46,139 nucleotides of DNA from Aquimarina muelleri DSM 19832 (lineage in GTDB: Bacteria; Bacteroidota; Bacteroidia; Flavobacteriales; Flavobacteriaceae), in the NCBI RefSeq assembly GCF_000430665.1, contig NZ_AUML01000027.1, positions 1-46,139 of the forward strand. Direction: 5' to 3'. The notes below the pieces were generated by a model. The model did not search any database. It was given only the letters and a program-made list of their open reading frames with translations, and was not told the origin of the DNA. Position numbers and translations under genes: made by a program. Shown piece by piece: positions 24,644 through 32,793 of the stretch; position 1 is the first letter of the stretch, and each line of letters begins with the position of its first letter.

Positions 24644-24748
24644 TCAATCAACAACATCAGAGCAAGCTCACGAGGTATGTTTCCAAAAATATGATTGTTT
24701 TCGAGGTAAGTCTCGAGAGAATTAAGCTCCACAATGTAGATTAAAATA
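24644..24748 (+). repeat. Dispersed repeat, full-length copy A
   Basis: About 105 bp with conserved blocks GAGCAAGCT, TTTTCGAGG and CTCCACAATGT. By eye it is about 85% identical to copy B at 36341-36443. It contains the stem TCGAG/CTCGA (about 24700-24715) and fills most of the gap between panE and ftsX, ending about 90 bp before the ftsX start. Confidence 0.75.
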
Positions 24749-24837
24749 ATTTGACTAACTTATTTAAAACACAAAAGTGTTTTAAAAACAAGAGTCTCAC
24801 TAAACTTTATTATTTTTACACACAAATCGATTTATTT

Positions 24838-25716
24838 ATGAGTTCCTCTTTTGAAAAATATCAAAAACGACGACTAATATCTTCTTATTTTTCCGTGGTT
24901 ATTAGTATATCCTTGGTATTGTTTTTATTGGGCTTATTAGGCTTGTTGGTTTTAAACACCAAAAAAGTAGCGGATCACTTTAAAGAAAAAATTGCACTTA
25001 CCATTTATTTAAAAGATACCGCCAAAGATGTCGAAATCAAACAACTTGAAAAAACCCTTGCACTGGCAGAATACACCAAATCCACAACTTTTATTTCTAA
25101 AGATGAAGCTGCTGAGGAGCACAGCAAAGACATAGGAGAAAATTTTATGGATTTTCTTGGGTATAATCCACTTCAAAATTCAATTGACGTATACCTTAAA
25201 GCAGATTATGTGGATCAAGCTAAAATTGAAGAAATTAATGCTACTATTTTAAAAAAGAATTTTGTAGATGAAGTAATTTATGACAAACCACTAATTTCAT
25301 TACTAAATGATAATATAAAACGTATAAGTTTTTGGGTATTACTCATTAGCGGTATTTTCACTTTTATAGCAGTATTACTCATTAATAGCTCTATTCGTTT
25401 ATCGGTATACTCCAAACGGTTTATTATTAAAACTATGCAAATGGTTGGTGCTACAAAAAAATTTATTCGTAGACCTTTTATATGGAAAAGCGTTCGACTA
25501 GGAATGACAGGGGCCATTGTAGCCTTAACAGGGGTTGGTGTAGTACTGTACTATCTTAATCAAACATTTCCTGAACTTGCACTGTTAGATGACAAAATAT
25601 TGCTCATCATTTTGTTTGCAGGTATTTTTGGTATTGGAGTTCTTATTACATGGATCAGCACTTTTTTTGCTACACAACGATTCTTAAACCTAAGAACAGA
25701 CGAACTATATTATTAA
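24838..25716 (+). CDS. ftsX: Cell division protein FtsX
   Basis: FtsX is the membrane partner of the FtsE ATPase and controls peptidoglycan hydrolases at the division site. The 292-residue protein has one helix near the N-terminus (about 22-45), an extracellular domain, and three C-terminal helices (about 165-190, 220-245, 260-280). Family marks are SSYFSVVISISLVLFLLGLLG and IIKTMQMVGATKKFIRRPF. The start is ATG 24838 giving MSSSFEKYQKRR; the frame is open further upstream but that part is not FtsX-like. Genes for lgt, two small membrane proteins and uppP follow closely. Confidence 0.92.
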   Translation: MSSSFEKYQKRRLISSYFSVVISISLVLFLLGLLGLLVLNTKKVADHFKEKIALTIYLKDTAKDVEIKQLEKTLALAEYTKSTTFISKDEAAEEHSKDIGENFMDFLGYNPLQNSIDVYLKADYVDQAKIEEINATILKKNFVDEVIYDKPLISLLNDNIKRISFWVLLISGIFTFIAVLLINSSIRLSVYSKRFIIKTMQMVGATKKFIRRPFIWKSVRLGMTGAIVALTGVGVVLYYLNQTFPELALLDDKILLIILFAGIFGIGVLITWISTFFATQRFLNLRTDELYY

Positions 25717-25725
25717 TACATTTTT

Positions 25726-26556
25726 ATGGGAGTTATCGAATGGAATTTGGATCCAGAAATCATAAAACTCTTTGGAGTTTTTCCTCTCAAATACTACGGA
25801 CTCTTATTTGTTTTGGGCATTATAATAGCTTATACGGTTGCTAAACATATCTATACAACAGAGGGCGTTTCTGTAGAAAAACTTGAAAAACTATCTAGCT
25901 ATCTTTTAATCGGCATAGTAGCGGGTATGCGATTAGGGCATTGTCTTTTTTATGATTTTGACTATTACTCGCAGCACATCTTAGAAATTTTTCTACCATT
26001 TCAGATCACTAATGGCGAATGGCATTTTACCGGATTTACTGGCTTAGCAAGTCATGGCGGTAGCCTGGGAGCTATTTTTGCTATACTTTTATACTGCAAA
26101 AAATATAAAACACCTATATTTTGGATACTGGATCGCATTGCTATTGTAACTCCTATTGTTGGAGCTTTTATTAGATTTGGAAACTTTATGAATTCTGAAA
26201 TATATGGAAAACCCACTGATGGAAATTATGGCATCGTATTTTTATTAGACGACACTATCCCTAGGCATCCTACACAACTATATGAAGCATTTTCTTACTT
26301 ACTAATTTTTGCTTTGCTTTGGTATATATACAAAAAAACTACTTTAATAGAAAAGCAAGGATTTATATTTGGCACCTTACTAAGTGTTTTGTTTATAGCA
26401 CGATTAGTAATCGAGTTTTTTAAAGAAAATCAAGTCACATTCGAAGATAGTATGACCTTAAACATGGGACAATTATTAAGTATTCCTTTTATAATTGCAG
26501 GAATACTTTTAATCCTTTCTAGCAAAAAGAAAACAAACATAATAATTTCTTCTTAA
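25726..26556 (+). CDS. lgt: Prolipoprotein diacylglyceryl transferase
   Basis: Lgt transfers diacylglycerol from phosphatidylglycerol to the lipobox cysteine of preprolipoproteins. The 276-residue membrane protein contains the signature regions MRLGHCLFYDFDYY, GLASHGGSLGAIFA (catalytic histidine region, about residues 105-118) and RFGNFMNSEIYGKPT (about 148-162), plus HPTQLYEAFSYL. It starts 9 bp after ftsX and its stop overlaps the next start by one base (TAATG), so the genes are co-expressed. As I recall, Bacteroidota lgt genes are more often elsewhere; here lgt lies within a ftsX-DUF3098-uppP cluster. Confidence 0.93.
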   Translation: MGVIEWNLDPEIIKLFGVFPLKYYGLLFVLGIIIAYTVAKHIYTTEGVSVEKLEKLSSYLLIGIVAGMRLGHCLFYDFDYYSQHILEIFLPFQITNGEWHFTGFTGLASHGGSLGAIFAILLYCKKYKTPIFWILDRIAIVTPIVGAFIRFGNFMNSEIYGKPTDGNYGIVFLLDDTIPRHPTQLYEAFSYLLIFALLWYIYKKTTLIEKQGFIFGTLLSVLFIARLVIEFFKENQVTFEDSMTLNMGQLLSIPFIIAGILLILSSKKKTNIIISS

Positions 26557-26963
26557 TGGGTAAAGCTGGTAAAATATGGTTTTTTAGTGCCTTAACTCTA
26601 TTTATAGTATTTATATGGGCTAGTATACAAACATTTCGACCAGTACGCGATGTACAACCAGAAGATGTTATGAAAATTGAAGGTGTAGTTACAGATCTTA
26701 AAGAAGGTTCTGGTCTGGATATTGTAATAACCTTGCAAAACGATGACCACTACTATTATATTAACAGGGGATTACAACACTCTTTGTCTTTAGAAAAATT
26801 ACAAGAGACTATTTTACAAAAAAAAGTTACTTTGTATGGTATAAAAAGATGGACTATATTTACCCGTGATAAAAATATGGGACATATTTCGAAATTGATG
26901 ATCGATAAAAATGTGCTTTATAATGAAATAAATAACGATACACATGAAAAAACAACCAAATAA
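26556..26963 (+). CDS. Small membrane-anchored hypothetical protein
   Basis: The 135-residue product has one N-terminal hydrophobic helix (residues about 7-25, IWFFSALTLFIVFIWASI) and a soluble C-terminal part with mixed beta strands (KIEGVVTDLKEGSGLDIVITLQNDDHYYYINRGL), reminiscent of an OB-like fold. I do not recognise a family. It begins on the last base of lgt and its 3' end overlaps the DUF3098 gene by 20 bp, so it belongs to the envelope operon. The gene may act with Lgt, but that is guesswork. Confidence 0.65.
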   Translation: MGKAGKIWFFSALTLFIVFIWASIQTFRPVRDVQPEDVMKIEGVVTDLKEGSGLDIVITLQNDDHYYYINRGLQHSLSLEKLQETILQKKVTLYGIKRWTIFTRDKNMGHISKLMIDKNVLYNEINNDTHEKTTK

Positions 26964-27210
26964 AAACACTCCTCACCAACCTGAATTTGTTTTTAAAAAG
27001 AAAAACTATATCGTTATGGCTATCGGGATTGCTGTAATTGCATTTGGTTTTATCCTTATGGCAGGTGGAGGAAGTGATGATCCTAATGTTTTTAATCCTG
27101 AAATTTATAATTTTAGACGAATTAGATTAGCTCCAACTATTGTTTTAATTGGTTTTGGCATCGAGGTATATGCTATTCTTCTTAATCCTGATAAGAAGAA
27201 AAAACAATAA
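26944..27210 (+). CDS. DUF3098 family small membrane protein
   Basis: The 88-residue protein has two hydrophobic segments (about 23-42 and 67-85) around the conserved stretch MAGGGSDDPNVFNPEIYNFRR and RLAPTIVLIGFGIEV. This is the DUF3098 family, which in Bacteroidota is usually next to ftsX and uppP; its role is unknown. It overlaps the preceding gene by 20 bp. The uppP gene follows 65 bp downstream with its own promoter. Confidence 0.85.
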   Translation: MKKQPNKNTPHQPEFVFKKKNYIVMAIGIAVIAFGFILMAGGGSDDPNVFNPEIYNFRRIRLAPTIVLIGFGIEVYAILLNPDKKKKQ

Positions 27211-27236
27211 TTCAACATTTTATTTTAAGGTAGTTA

Positions 27237-27244
27237 TATATTTG
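27237..27244 (+). promoter_or_regulatory. Promoter -7 element of uppP-truB
   Basis: TATATTTG matches TAnnTTTG exactly and lies 31 bp before the uppP start codon, giving a leader of about 25 nt. Confidence 0.5.
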
Positions 27245-27275
27245 CATCCAACTTTAAGAAAACACATATTTCTTC

Positions 27276-28070
27276 ATGGAAACCATTGATGCAATAATTT
27301 TAGGAATAATACAGGGACTTACAGAGTTTTTACCCGTATCCTCTAGTGGTCACCTAGAGCTTGGCAAAGCTATTTTAGGGGATAAAACTGTCCCTGAAGA
27401 ATCCTTACTTTTTACCGTAGTTTTACATTTTGCAACAGCACTTAGTACTATTGTGGTTTTTAGAAAAGATATCCTTGAGATCATAAGAGGATTATTACAA
27501 TTCAAAAAAAATAAAGAAACCCTTTTTTCATTAAAGATTATTATTTCTATGATTCCTGCTGTTTTGGTAGGTTTATTTTTTGAAGAACAACTAGAAAAGC
27601 TTTTTGGAGGCAATGTATTATTTGTAGGTTTTATGCTGCTTATTACCGCTGCATTATTATGGTTTGCAGACAAGGCTAAAAGCACCCGAAAACCAGTAAG
27701 CACCTCTAATGCATTTGTAATTGGTATTGCACAGGCAATTGCCATGCTTCCAGGGATTTCGCGAAGTGGCGCTACAATCTCTACATCAGTTTTATTAGGA
27801 AACGACAAAACTAAAGCTGCACGTTTTTCATTTTTAATGGTAATTCCTTTAATTTTCGGAAAAATAGCTAAAGATATCCTTAGTGGAGATCTTAATTTTT
27901 CTTCAGAAAATACTACTCCAATTATACTTGGGTTTATAGCCGCTTTTATTTCTGGGCTTTTTGCCTGTACTTGGATGATTTCCTTAGTTAAAAAGAGTAA
28001 ACTAACGTATTTTGCCGTATATTGTGTCATTGTTGGTCTAATAGCCATCAGTTTTGGTTTTACTAAATAG
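27276..28070 (+). CDS. uppP: Undecaprenyl-diphosphate phosphatase
   Basis: UppP (BacA) removes a phosphate from undecaprenyl diphosphate so that the lipid carrier for cell wall synthesis can be reused; excess gives bacitracin resistance. The 264-residue polytopic protein shows both conserved motifs: GLTEFLPVSSSGHLELG (residues 14-30) and PGISRSGATISTSVL (about 160-174). A segment near residue 190 (LMVIPLIFGK) is typical of the family. truB starts 11 bp downstream and is likely co-transcribed. Confidence 0.96.
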   Translation: METIDAIILGIIQGLTEFLPVSSSGHLELGKAILGDKTVPEESLLFTVVLHFATALSTIVVFRKDILEIIRGLLQFKKNKETLFSLKIIISMIPAVLVGLFFEEQLEKLFGGNVLFVGFMLLITAALLWFADKAKSTRKPVSTSNAFVIGIAQAIAMLPGISRSGATISTSVLLGNDKTKAARFSFLMVIPLIFGKIAKDILSGDLNFSSENTTPIILGFIAAFISGLFACTWMISLVKKSKLTYFAVYCVIVGLIAISFGFTK

Positions 28071-28081
28071 CCCCATCTATA

Positions 28082-28789
28082 ATGCTAACCGAACAAGATT
28101 ATAAAGACGGTCAAGTTCTTTTGATCGATAAACCCTTGCAATGGACATCTTTCCAAGTTGTAAACAAACTTCGTTGGTTAATTCGAAAGAATTTTAATAT
28201 CAAAAAGATAAAAGTTGGTCATGCAGGAACATTAGATCCTCTTGCTACTGGTTTATTAGTTATTTGCACAGGAAAATTTACAAAACGCATAGAAGAATTT
28301 CAAGGGCAAATCAAAGAATATACGGGTACTTTAAAATTAGGAGAAACTACACCATCTTACGATTTAGAAACCGAAGTGGATCAGACTTTTTCTATAGCAC
28401 ATATTTCGGAAGAAATGATACGAAATGCAACAGATCGTTTTATTGGAGAAATAGACCAATATCCCCCTGTTTTTTCAGCATTAAAAAAAGACGGTAAACG
28501 ATTATACGAATATGCCAGAGAAGGGGAAGCTGTAGAGATTACTGCAAGAAAAATAATTATTAAAGAATTTGAAATTACCAGAATCAAACTACCAGAAATT
28601 GATTTTAGGGTAGTCTGTGGCAAAGGCACTTACATAAGATCTTTAGCACATGATTTCGGAAAAGTTTTAGATAGTGGAGCCCACTTAACTGTTTTAAGAA
28701 GAACTAAAATAGGTTCTTTTTTAGTAGAAAATGCAACTACAGTCGTTGCTTTTGAAAACCAGTTCCAATCAAAAATTGAAACTACATAA
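28082..28789 (+). CDS. truB: tRNA pseudouridine(55) synthase TruB
   Basis: TruB makes pseudouridine at position 55 of the T loop of nearly all tRNAs. The 235-residue protein has the catalytic motif KVGHAGTLDPLATGLLVI (about residues 45-62, Asp in TLDP), KEYTGTLKLGETTPSYD, the QYPPVFSALKKDGKRLYEYAREGE segment and CGKGTYIRSLAHDFG. The C-terminus is short, lacking a PUA domain. It follows uppP by 11 bp. A TonB-like gene follows 33 bp downstream. Confidence 0.95.
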   Translation: MLTEQDYKDGQVLLIDKPLQWTSFQVVNKLRWLIRKNFNIKKIKVGHAGTLDPLATGLLVICTGKFTKRIEEFQGQIKEYTGTLKLGETTPSYDLETEVDQTFSIAHISEEMIRNATDRFIGEIDQYPPVFSALKKDGKRLYEYAREGEAVEITARKIIIKEFEITRIKLPEIDFRVVCGKGTYIRSLAHDFGKVLDSGAHLTVLRRTKIGSFLVENATTVVAFENQFQSKIETT

Positions 28790-28822
28790 AATATTGTAGA
28801 ACAAAATTAGTTATAAATACTT

Positions 28823-29524
28823 ATGGAATTCATAGAAAAACATAAAGCTTTGATTATCACATCTATGTTAATGTGTATTGTTGTTTTGAGTTTGTACAAC
28901 ATCAATATGATGAGTAAACAAACAGAGCAATCTGAAATCTTAATGGAAATTCCCGAAGAATTTCTTTTAGAAGAAGAACAACAGCCTGAAGAAGAACTTA
29001 TTGCTCAAGAAGACAGACAAATAAACAACAACAAAAGAACACACTCTGCATATAACGAAGATTTTGAAGATCATGAGGATTTTGAAGAGCGCATTAAATC
29101 CTTAACAGAAACCGAAGAAGCTACTCCCGAAGAAGGTGAAGAATCTAAAATCGCTGAAGGTGAAGTCCCTATTGATGAAGAAGAAGAAAAAAAGGAAAAT
29201 GATAAAAAAGAGGACTCTAAACCACAAGGCGAAGCTACCAACAATAGAAATAGTTCTCTTACCTATAGTTTAAAAGACAGAGAATCTATAGATTTACCAA
29301 ACCCCGTATACACCTGTAATGGTAGTGGTAAAGTAGTAGTTAAAATCGAGGTCAATAAAAATGGATATGTTGTGGGTACTAAAATAGATAAAAAAAATTC
29401 TACCACCAGAAATGAGTGTCTGTTCGATAACGCTATGGATTATGCTAGGCAAGCCTTATTTTCTAGATCTGATATAGAAAAACAAGAAGGCTCTATTACT
29501 TATTATTTTAATTACGGATATTAG
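28823..29524 (+). CDS. Membrane-anchored acidic protein with TonB-like C-terminus
   Basis: The 233-residue protein has one N-terminal membrane helix (about 10-28), a long highly acidic linker rich in Glu and Asp (residues about 40-145) and a C-terminal globular part (about 155-233) with VVVKIEVNKNGYVVGTKID, where TonB family C-terminal domains have a GxV strand pattern. It lacks the proline-rich spacer usual in TonB. Its linkage to the truB operon and the anchor suggest a periplasmic role, perhaps as an energy-transducer-like or envelope-associated protein. This is a weak prediction. It ends convergently 49 bp before the thioredoxin-like gene. Confidence 0.65.
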   Translation: MEFIEKHKALIITSMLMCIVVLSLYNINMMSKQTEQSEILMEIPEEFLLEEEQQPEEELIAQEDRQINNNKRTHSAYNEDFEDHEDFEERIKSLTETEEATPEEGEESKIAEGEVPIDEEEEKKENDKKEDSKPQGEATNNRNSSLTYSLKDRESIDLPNPVYTCNGSGKVVVKIEVNKNGYVVGTKIDKKNSTTRNECLFDNAMDYARQALFSRSDIEKQEGSITYYFNYGY

Positions 29525-29557
29525 TTATAGAACCCACCTATATTTTTTAAATCTCTT

Positions 29558-29574
29558 AAAGTCAAGATGACTTT
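29558..29574. terminator. Small convergent terminator hairpin
   Basis: AAAGTCA (29558-29564) pairs with TGACTTT (29568-29574) over three bases, followed by TTATAAT on the plus strand. It sits between two convergent genes and could serve the TonB-like gene. It overlaps the stop codon of the thioredoxin-like gene. Confidence 0.35.
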
Positions 29575-30188
29575 TATAATAAATTTAATAAGTCCTTTGC
29601 AATATTTGCACCTTTATCTTTATTATACCAAAGCTGTAAGTCTTCTTTAAATTGAGAATCTAATTCACCGTATTTTTCTTTATAATCATTTACCATTTTA
29701 GTAGCTAAAGATGGTCTTGGACCCCAAGAGTTTACTACTTCTTGTTTTTGATTATCATATATAATCAATTTAGGAATCGATTTACCCCCATTGGTTAAAA
29801 AATTATTCATTAACTCCTTATTATCATCTCTTAGAACAATTTTTAAATCAATTCCCTTATTTAATTCTGCAAGTTTATTCAAAACAGGTAATACATGTGC
29901 AGCATCGCCACACCAACCTTCAGATAACACTACCCAAGTTACATCGAGATCTGTACCAGAAAACCGATTACTAACAGATTCATTAATCTTTAATGTTTTA
30001 TCCCATCTTTTCATCCTGCGATCATTAAGCATACTATAATTTGTTAATACCTCAGATTGTTCATCTCCTGTAGATTTACCATCAGCTAACAAACTACTTA
30101 CCAGATTTTTGTATTCTTGATACGTGTATGACTTTTTAATACCTTCTTCGATATATGTGGATATATTTTTAAGTGTTGTATTTTTCAT
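29574..30188 (-). CDS. Thioredoxin-family protein
   Basis: The 204-residue protein has a thioredoxin-like core: WVVLSEGWCGDAAHVLPVLNKLAEL (about residues 85-110) with a single Cys in a WCGD motif, then IDLKIVLRDDN and the cis-proline strand KSIPKLIIYD. A second Cys of the usual CxxC pair is missing, so it is unlikely to be a normal disulfide reductase and may act by a monothiol mechanism or as a binding protein. It has no signal peptide, so it is cytoplasmic. It is convergent with the envelope operon and divergent from the first LRR gene. Its role is not known. Confidence 0.75.
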   Translation of the reverse strand: MKNTTLKNISTYIEEGIKKSYTYQEYKNLVSSLLADGKSTGDEQSEVLTNYSMLNDRRMKRWDKTLKINESVSNRFSGTDLDVTWVVLSEGWCGDAAHVLPVLNKLAELNKGIDLKIVLRDDNKELMNNFLTNGGKSIPKLIIYDNQKQEVVNSWGPRPSLATKMVNDYKEKYGELDSQFKEDLQLWYNKDKGANIAKDLLNLL

Positions 30189-30339
30189 TTAATAGGATGC
30201 TTTTTATTATTTAATTAGATCGTTTTAATTTAGAAACCTTACAAAAATGATATCTCATTCTTCTAAAAATAAGTTGTATTACCAAGTTCTTTTCTAGTTC
30301 GTTTTTTTAATCTTTGTAAAAACAAATACCTTTTTTCAA

Positions 30340-32091
30340 TTGAATTATGTTTCGTTAAAAAAAACACAGCTTGTTATCTTTATAATTTTGCTGCCAGTAA
30401 TTTTATTTGCTCAGAAAGATAAAGTTTTCTACTCTATAGAAGAGGCTTTAGAAAATAAAAACCAAGTATTTATTTTAGATCTTTCTTATAAAAATATTAC
30501 CGAATTGCCTAGTAGCATAGTTGAGTTTCCTAATCTACGCTCTCTATTAATACAAGGAAATAAAATTAGTATTATCCCCTCATTTATAGAAAGATTACCC
30601 AACTTACAAGTTCTTAATCTTAGTGATAACAGCATTAAACACTTACCAAAATCTATCCGAAAGCTAACCCTATTAAAAGGGTTATACTTACATAAAAATC
30701 AACTTACTATTTTACCAGAATATATAGGTGATTTATCACAATTAGAAACATTAAATCTCGAAGGGAATAAAATTTCTCTTATTCCTCAATCTATAGAAAA
30801 CCTTATACATCTAAAAACATTACATTTAGAATGGAACAAACTAACCCAATTACCTAAAAATATTTGTTCTTTAAAAAATCTCATAACTTTTACTCTTTTT
30901 GAAAACAAAATCACAGAACTGCCAGATTGTATAGGAAAACTAACAAATCTATCCACCCTAAATCTTTATGAGAATAAACTTATTTCGATTCCTGAATCTA
31001 TTGGTGATTTAACTAATTTGCATACTCTTATTTTAGATAGAAATCAACTAAAGAATTTACCCGCTACCATAGGAAAACTCAAAAGCCTTGTTTATTTAAA
31101 AACTTACAAAAACCAATTACAATCCCTACCTAGCTCAATCAAAAACCTAAACAAGTTGGAGGTATTACATTTGCACCAAAACCAGCTTAAAGAACTCCCT
31201 AATGAAATAGGGAGCCTACATAATTTAAAAGAATTAATATTAAGCTACAACCAACTAACTTCACTACCTCCTAATTTTGATCATTTAACTTCTTTAGAAA
31301 AACTGTATATATTTGATAATCAAATCATTAGCTTATCAGAACCCTTTAGTGATCTAAAAAACCTTAAATCTCTTAATCTCGATAAAAACCAACTAACTTC
31401 ATTACCTATATCTTTTGGTAAATTATCCCAGTTAGAGTTTTTAAATCTTAATAATAATAATTTAAAAGAAATCCCTAAATCTATAGGAAAAATGCATTCC
31501 TTAAAAGAATGTACATTCCAAAAAAACAAATTAAAAACACTACCCGAATCTATTGGTAATTTATCTGCATTACAAGTTTTGGATCTAAGTAAAAATCAAT
31601 TGTACAAAATACCCGATTCTATTTATAAATTATTTGCACTAAAAAAGATGTATCTAAACGAAAATAATCTTGTATCCTTACCTTCTAAAATCGGGCACCT
31701 TAAATCTTTAAAAAAACTAATTTTACACAGTAATAAGCTAAATTATCTACCAGAATCTATAAGTAATTTATCCAACCTTGAAATTCTTTTATTATATAAA
31801 AACGAACTCAAAAACCTATCTCTTAGTTTTTCTAATCTCCAAAATCTAAAAATATTAAACTTGAATAAAAATCAAATAAGTTCTTTGCCGGAAACTATTA
31901 AAAATTTAAAGAGCTTAAAAGCATTATATATTGCAAAAAACAATCTTACCTCTATCCCAAAATCCATACAAAATCTTAGTAAATTAACCACCTTATATGC
32001 CACCTACAATTATTTATCTCGTATGCAAAGAGAGCAGTTAGTTCGCTTTTTTCCTAATTGTAATATATTTTTGTATCCGCAAAAGCGATAA
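30340..32091 (+). CDS. Secreted leucine-rich-repeat protein with 22 perfect-length repeats
   Basis: The 583-residue protein has a signal peptide ending near IILLPVILFAQ, a short cap (KDKVFYSIEEALENKNQ), a first half repeat, and then 22 contiguous leucine-rich repeats each exactly 23 residues (about residues 53-558) of the type xSIxxLxxLxxLxLxxNxLxxLP. A C-terminal cap ends in REQLVRFFPNC. No transmembrane helix or other domain is present. Bacterial LRR proteins of this class often bind host or prey molecules or act as effectors; the target is unknown. The start is TTG at 30340 because no ATG precedes the signal peptide in frame. A second LRR gene lies downstream. Confidence 0.85.
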   Translation: MNYVSLKKTQLVIFIILLPVILFAQKDKVFYSIEEALENKNQVFILDLSYKNITELPSSIVEFPNLRSLLIQGNKISIIPSFIERLPNLQVLNLSDNSIKHLPKSIRKLTLLKGLYLHKNQLTILPEYIGDLSQLETLNLEGNKISLIPQSIENLIHLKTLHLEWNKLTQLPKNICSLKNLITFTLFENKITELPDCIGKLTNLSTLNLYENKLISIPESIGDLTNLHTLILDRNQLKNLPATIGKLKSLVYLKTYKNQLQSLPSSIKNLNKLEVLHLHQNQLKELPNEIGSLHNLKELILSYNQLTSLPPNFDHLTSLEKLYIFDNQIISLSEPFSDLKNLKSLNLDKNQLTSLPISFGKLSQLEFLNLNNNNLKEIPKSIGKMHSLKECTFQKNKLKTLPESIGNLSALQVLDLSKNQLYKIPDSIYKLFALKKMYLNENNLVSLPSKIGHLKSLKKLILHSNKLNYLPESISNLSNLEILLLYKNELKNLSLSFSNLQNLKILNLNKNQISSLPETIKNLKSLKALYIAKNNLTSIPKSIQNLSKLTTLYATYNYLSRMQREQLVRFFPNCNIFLYPQKR

Positions 32092-32246
32092 ATAAAACTA
32101 CTACTTAACAGATATAAAATATAGTTTTGAGGCTAGTATAAATTTATAACTCCAATATTCAAAAAAGATAGGTTTACTATCTATTTTCATACGATAACCT
32201 ACAAAAAAGACAAGTTATACTCCAAAATTTGTAATATGGACAGCAA

Positions 32247-32350
32247 ATTTACCTATAGCACCCAGTAATAAAGTGGGTACTCGTTCACACCCAAGTAGGT
32301 AGACAGGTAAATCACCGCGTGCTTTAACAGTTATAGTACCCTGGGGTACT
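32247..32350 (+). other. Structured intergenic segment between the LRR genes
   Basis: ATTTACCT (32247-32254) pairs perfectly with AGGTAAAT (32305-32312), enclosing a smaller stem ACCCA/TGGGT (32260-32264, 32274-32278). A further hairpin AGTACCC-TG-GGGTACT follows at 32335-32350. The segment is more GC-rich than its surroundings. It may be a folded RNA or remnant of a mobile element; neither is shown. The rest of the 702-bp gap (32092-32793) carries no gene I can support apart from a 33-codon frame at 32662. Confidence 0.35.
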
Positions 32351-32793
32351 TGTATAAGTGGATATATTTTGTTTAAAAAAAGTAAAAGACAGAAGGTTTT
32401 CAGAAGAGTTTATAACGAATAGTTGCTTTTTCTAAAGTTGAAAAGCCAGAAACAATACTAAATACAAAATGATACTTTTAAAAATACACCCCTGAAAACT
32501 GGTAACCTATTTTCACTAGTTATAGCTACGTTTTCTACCCTTTATTTTTAAACCTTTGTAATGAATATTACCTTAAAAAATATTGTTTTATCCCTAGAAA
32601 TAAAAAATTTAAACCATAACTTTACGAGAAAGGCTTCTAAAAAAAGCTATTCTTCGCACAGATGCACTGGGTACCTTATTTATTTCATGAGGTTTACTAT
32701 GTAGAACATATTTATGAAATGAGACAAAACAATAAAGCAGATACTATTCTAAATGATTATTAAAAAATTCTATCTAACCATTAATATAAACGG

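Noticed and set aside
27350..28048. 232-codon minus-strand frame over uppP
   Set aside because: It is antisense of uppP and has no domain signature; long because of codon bias in the membrane protein.
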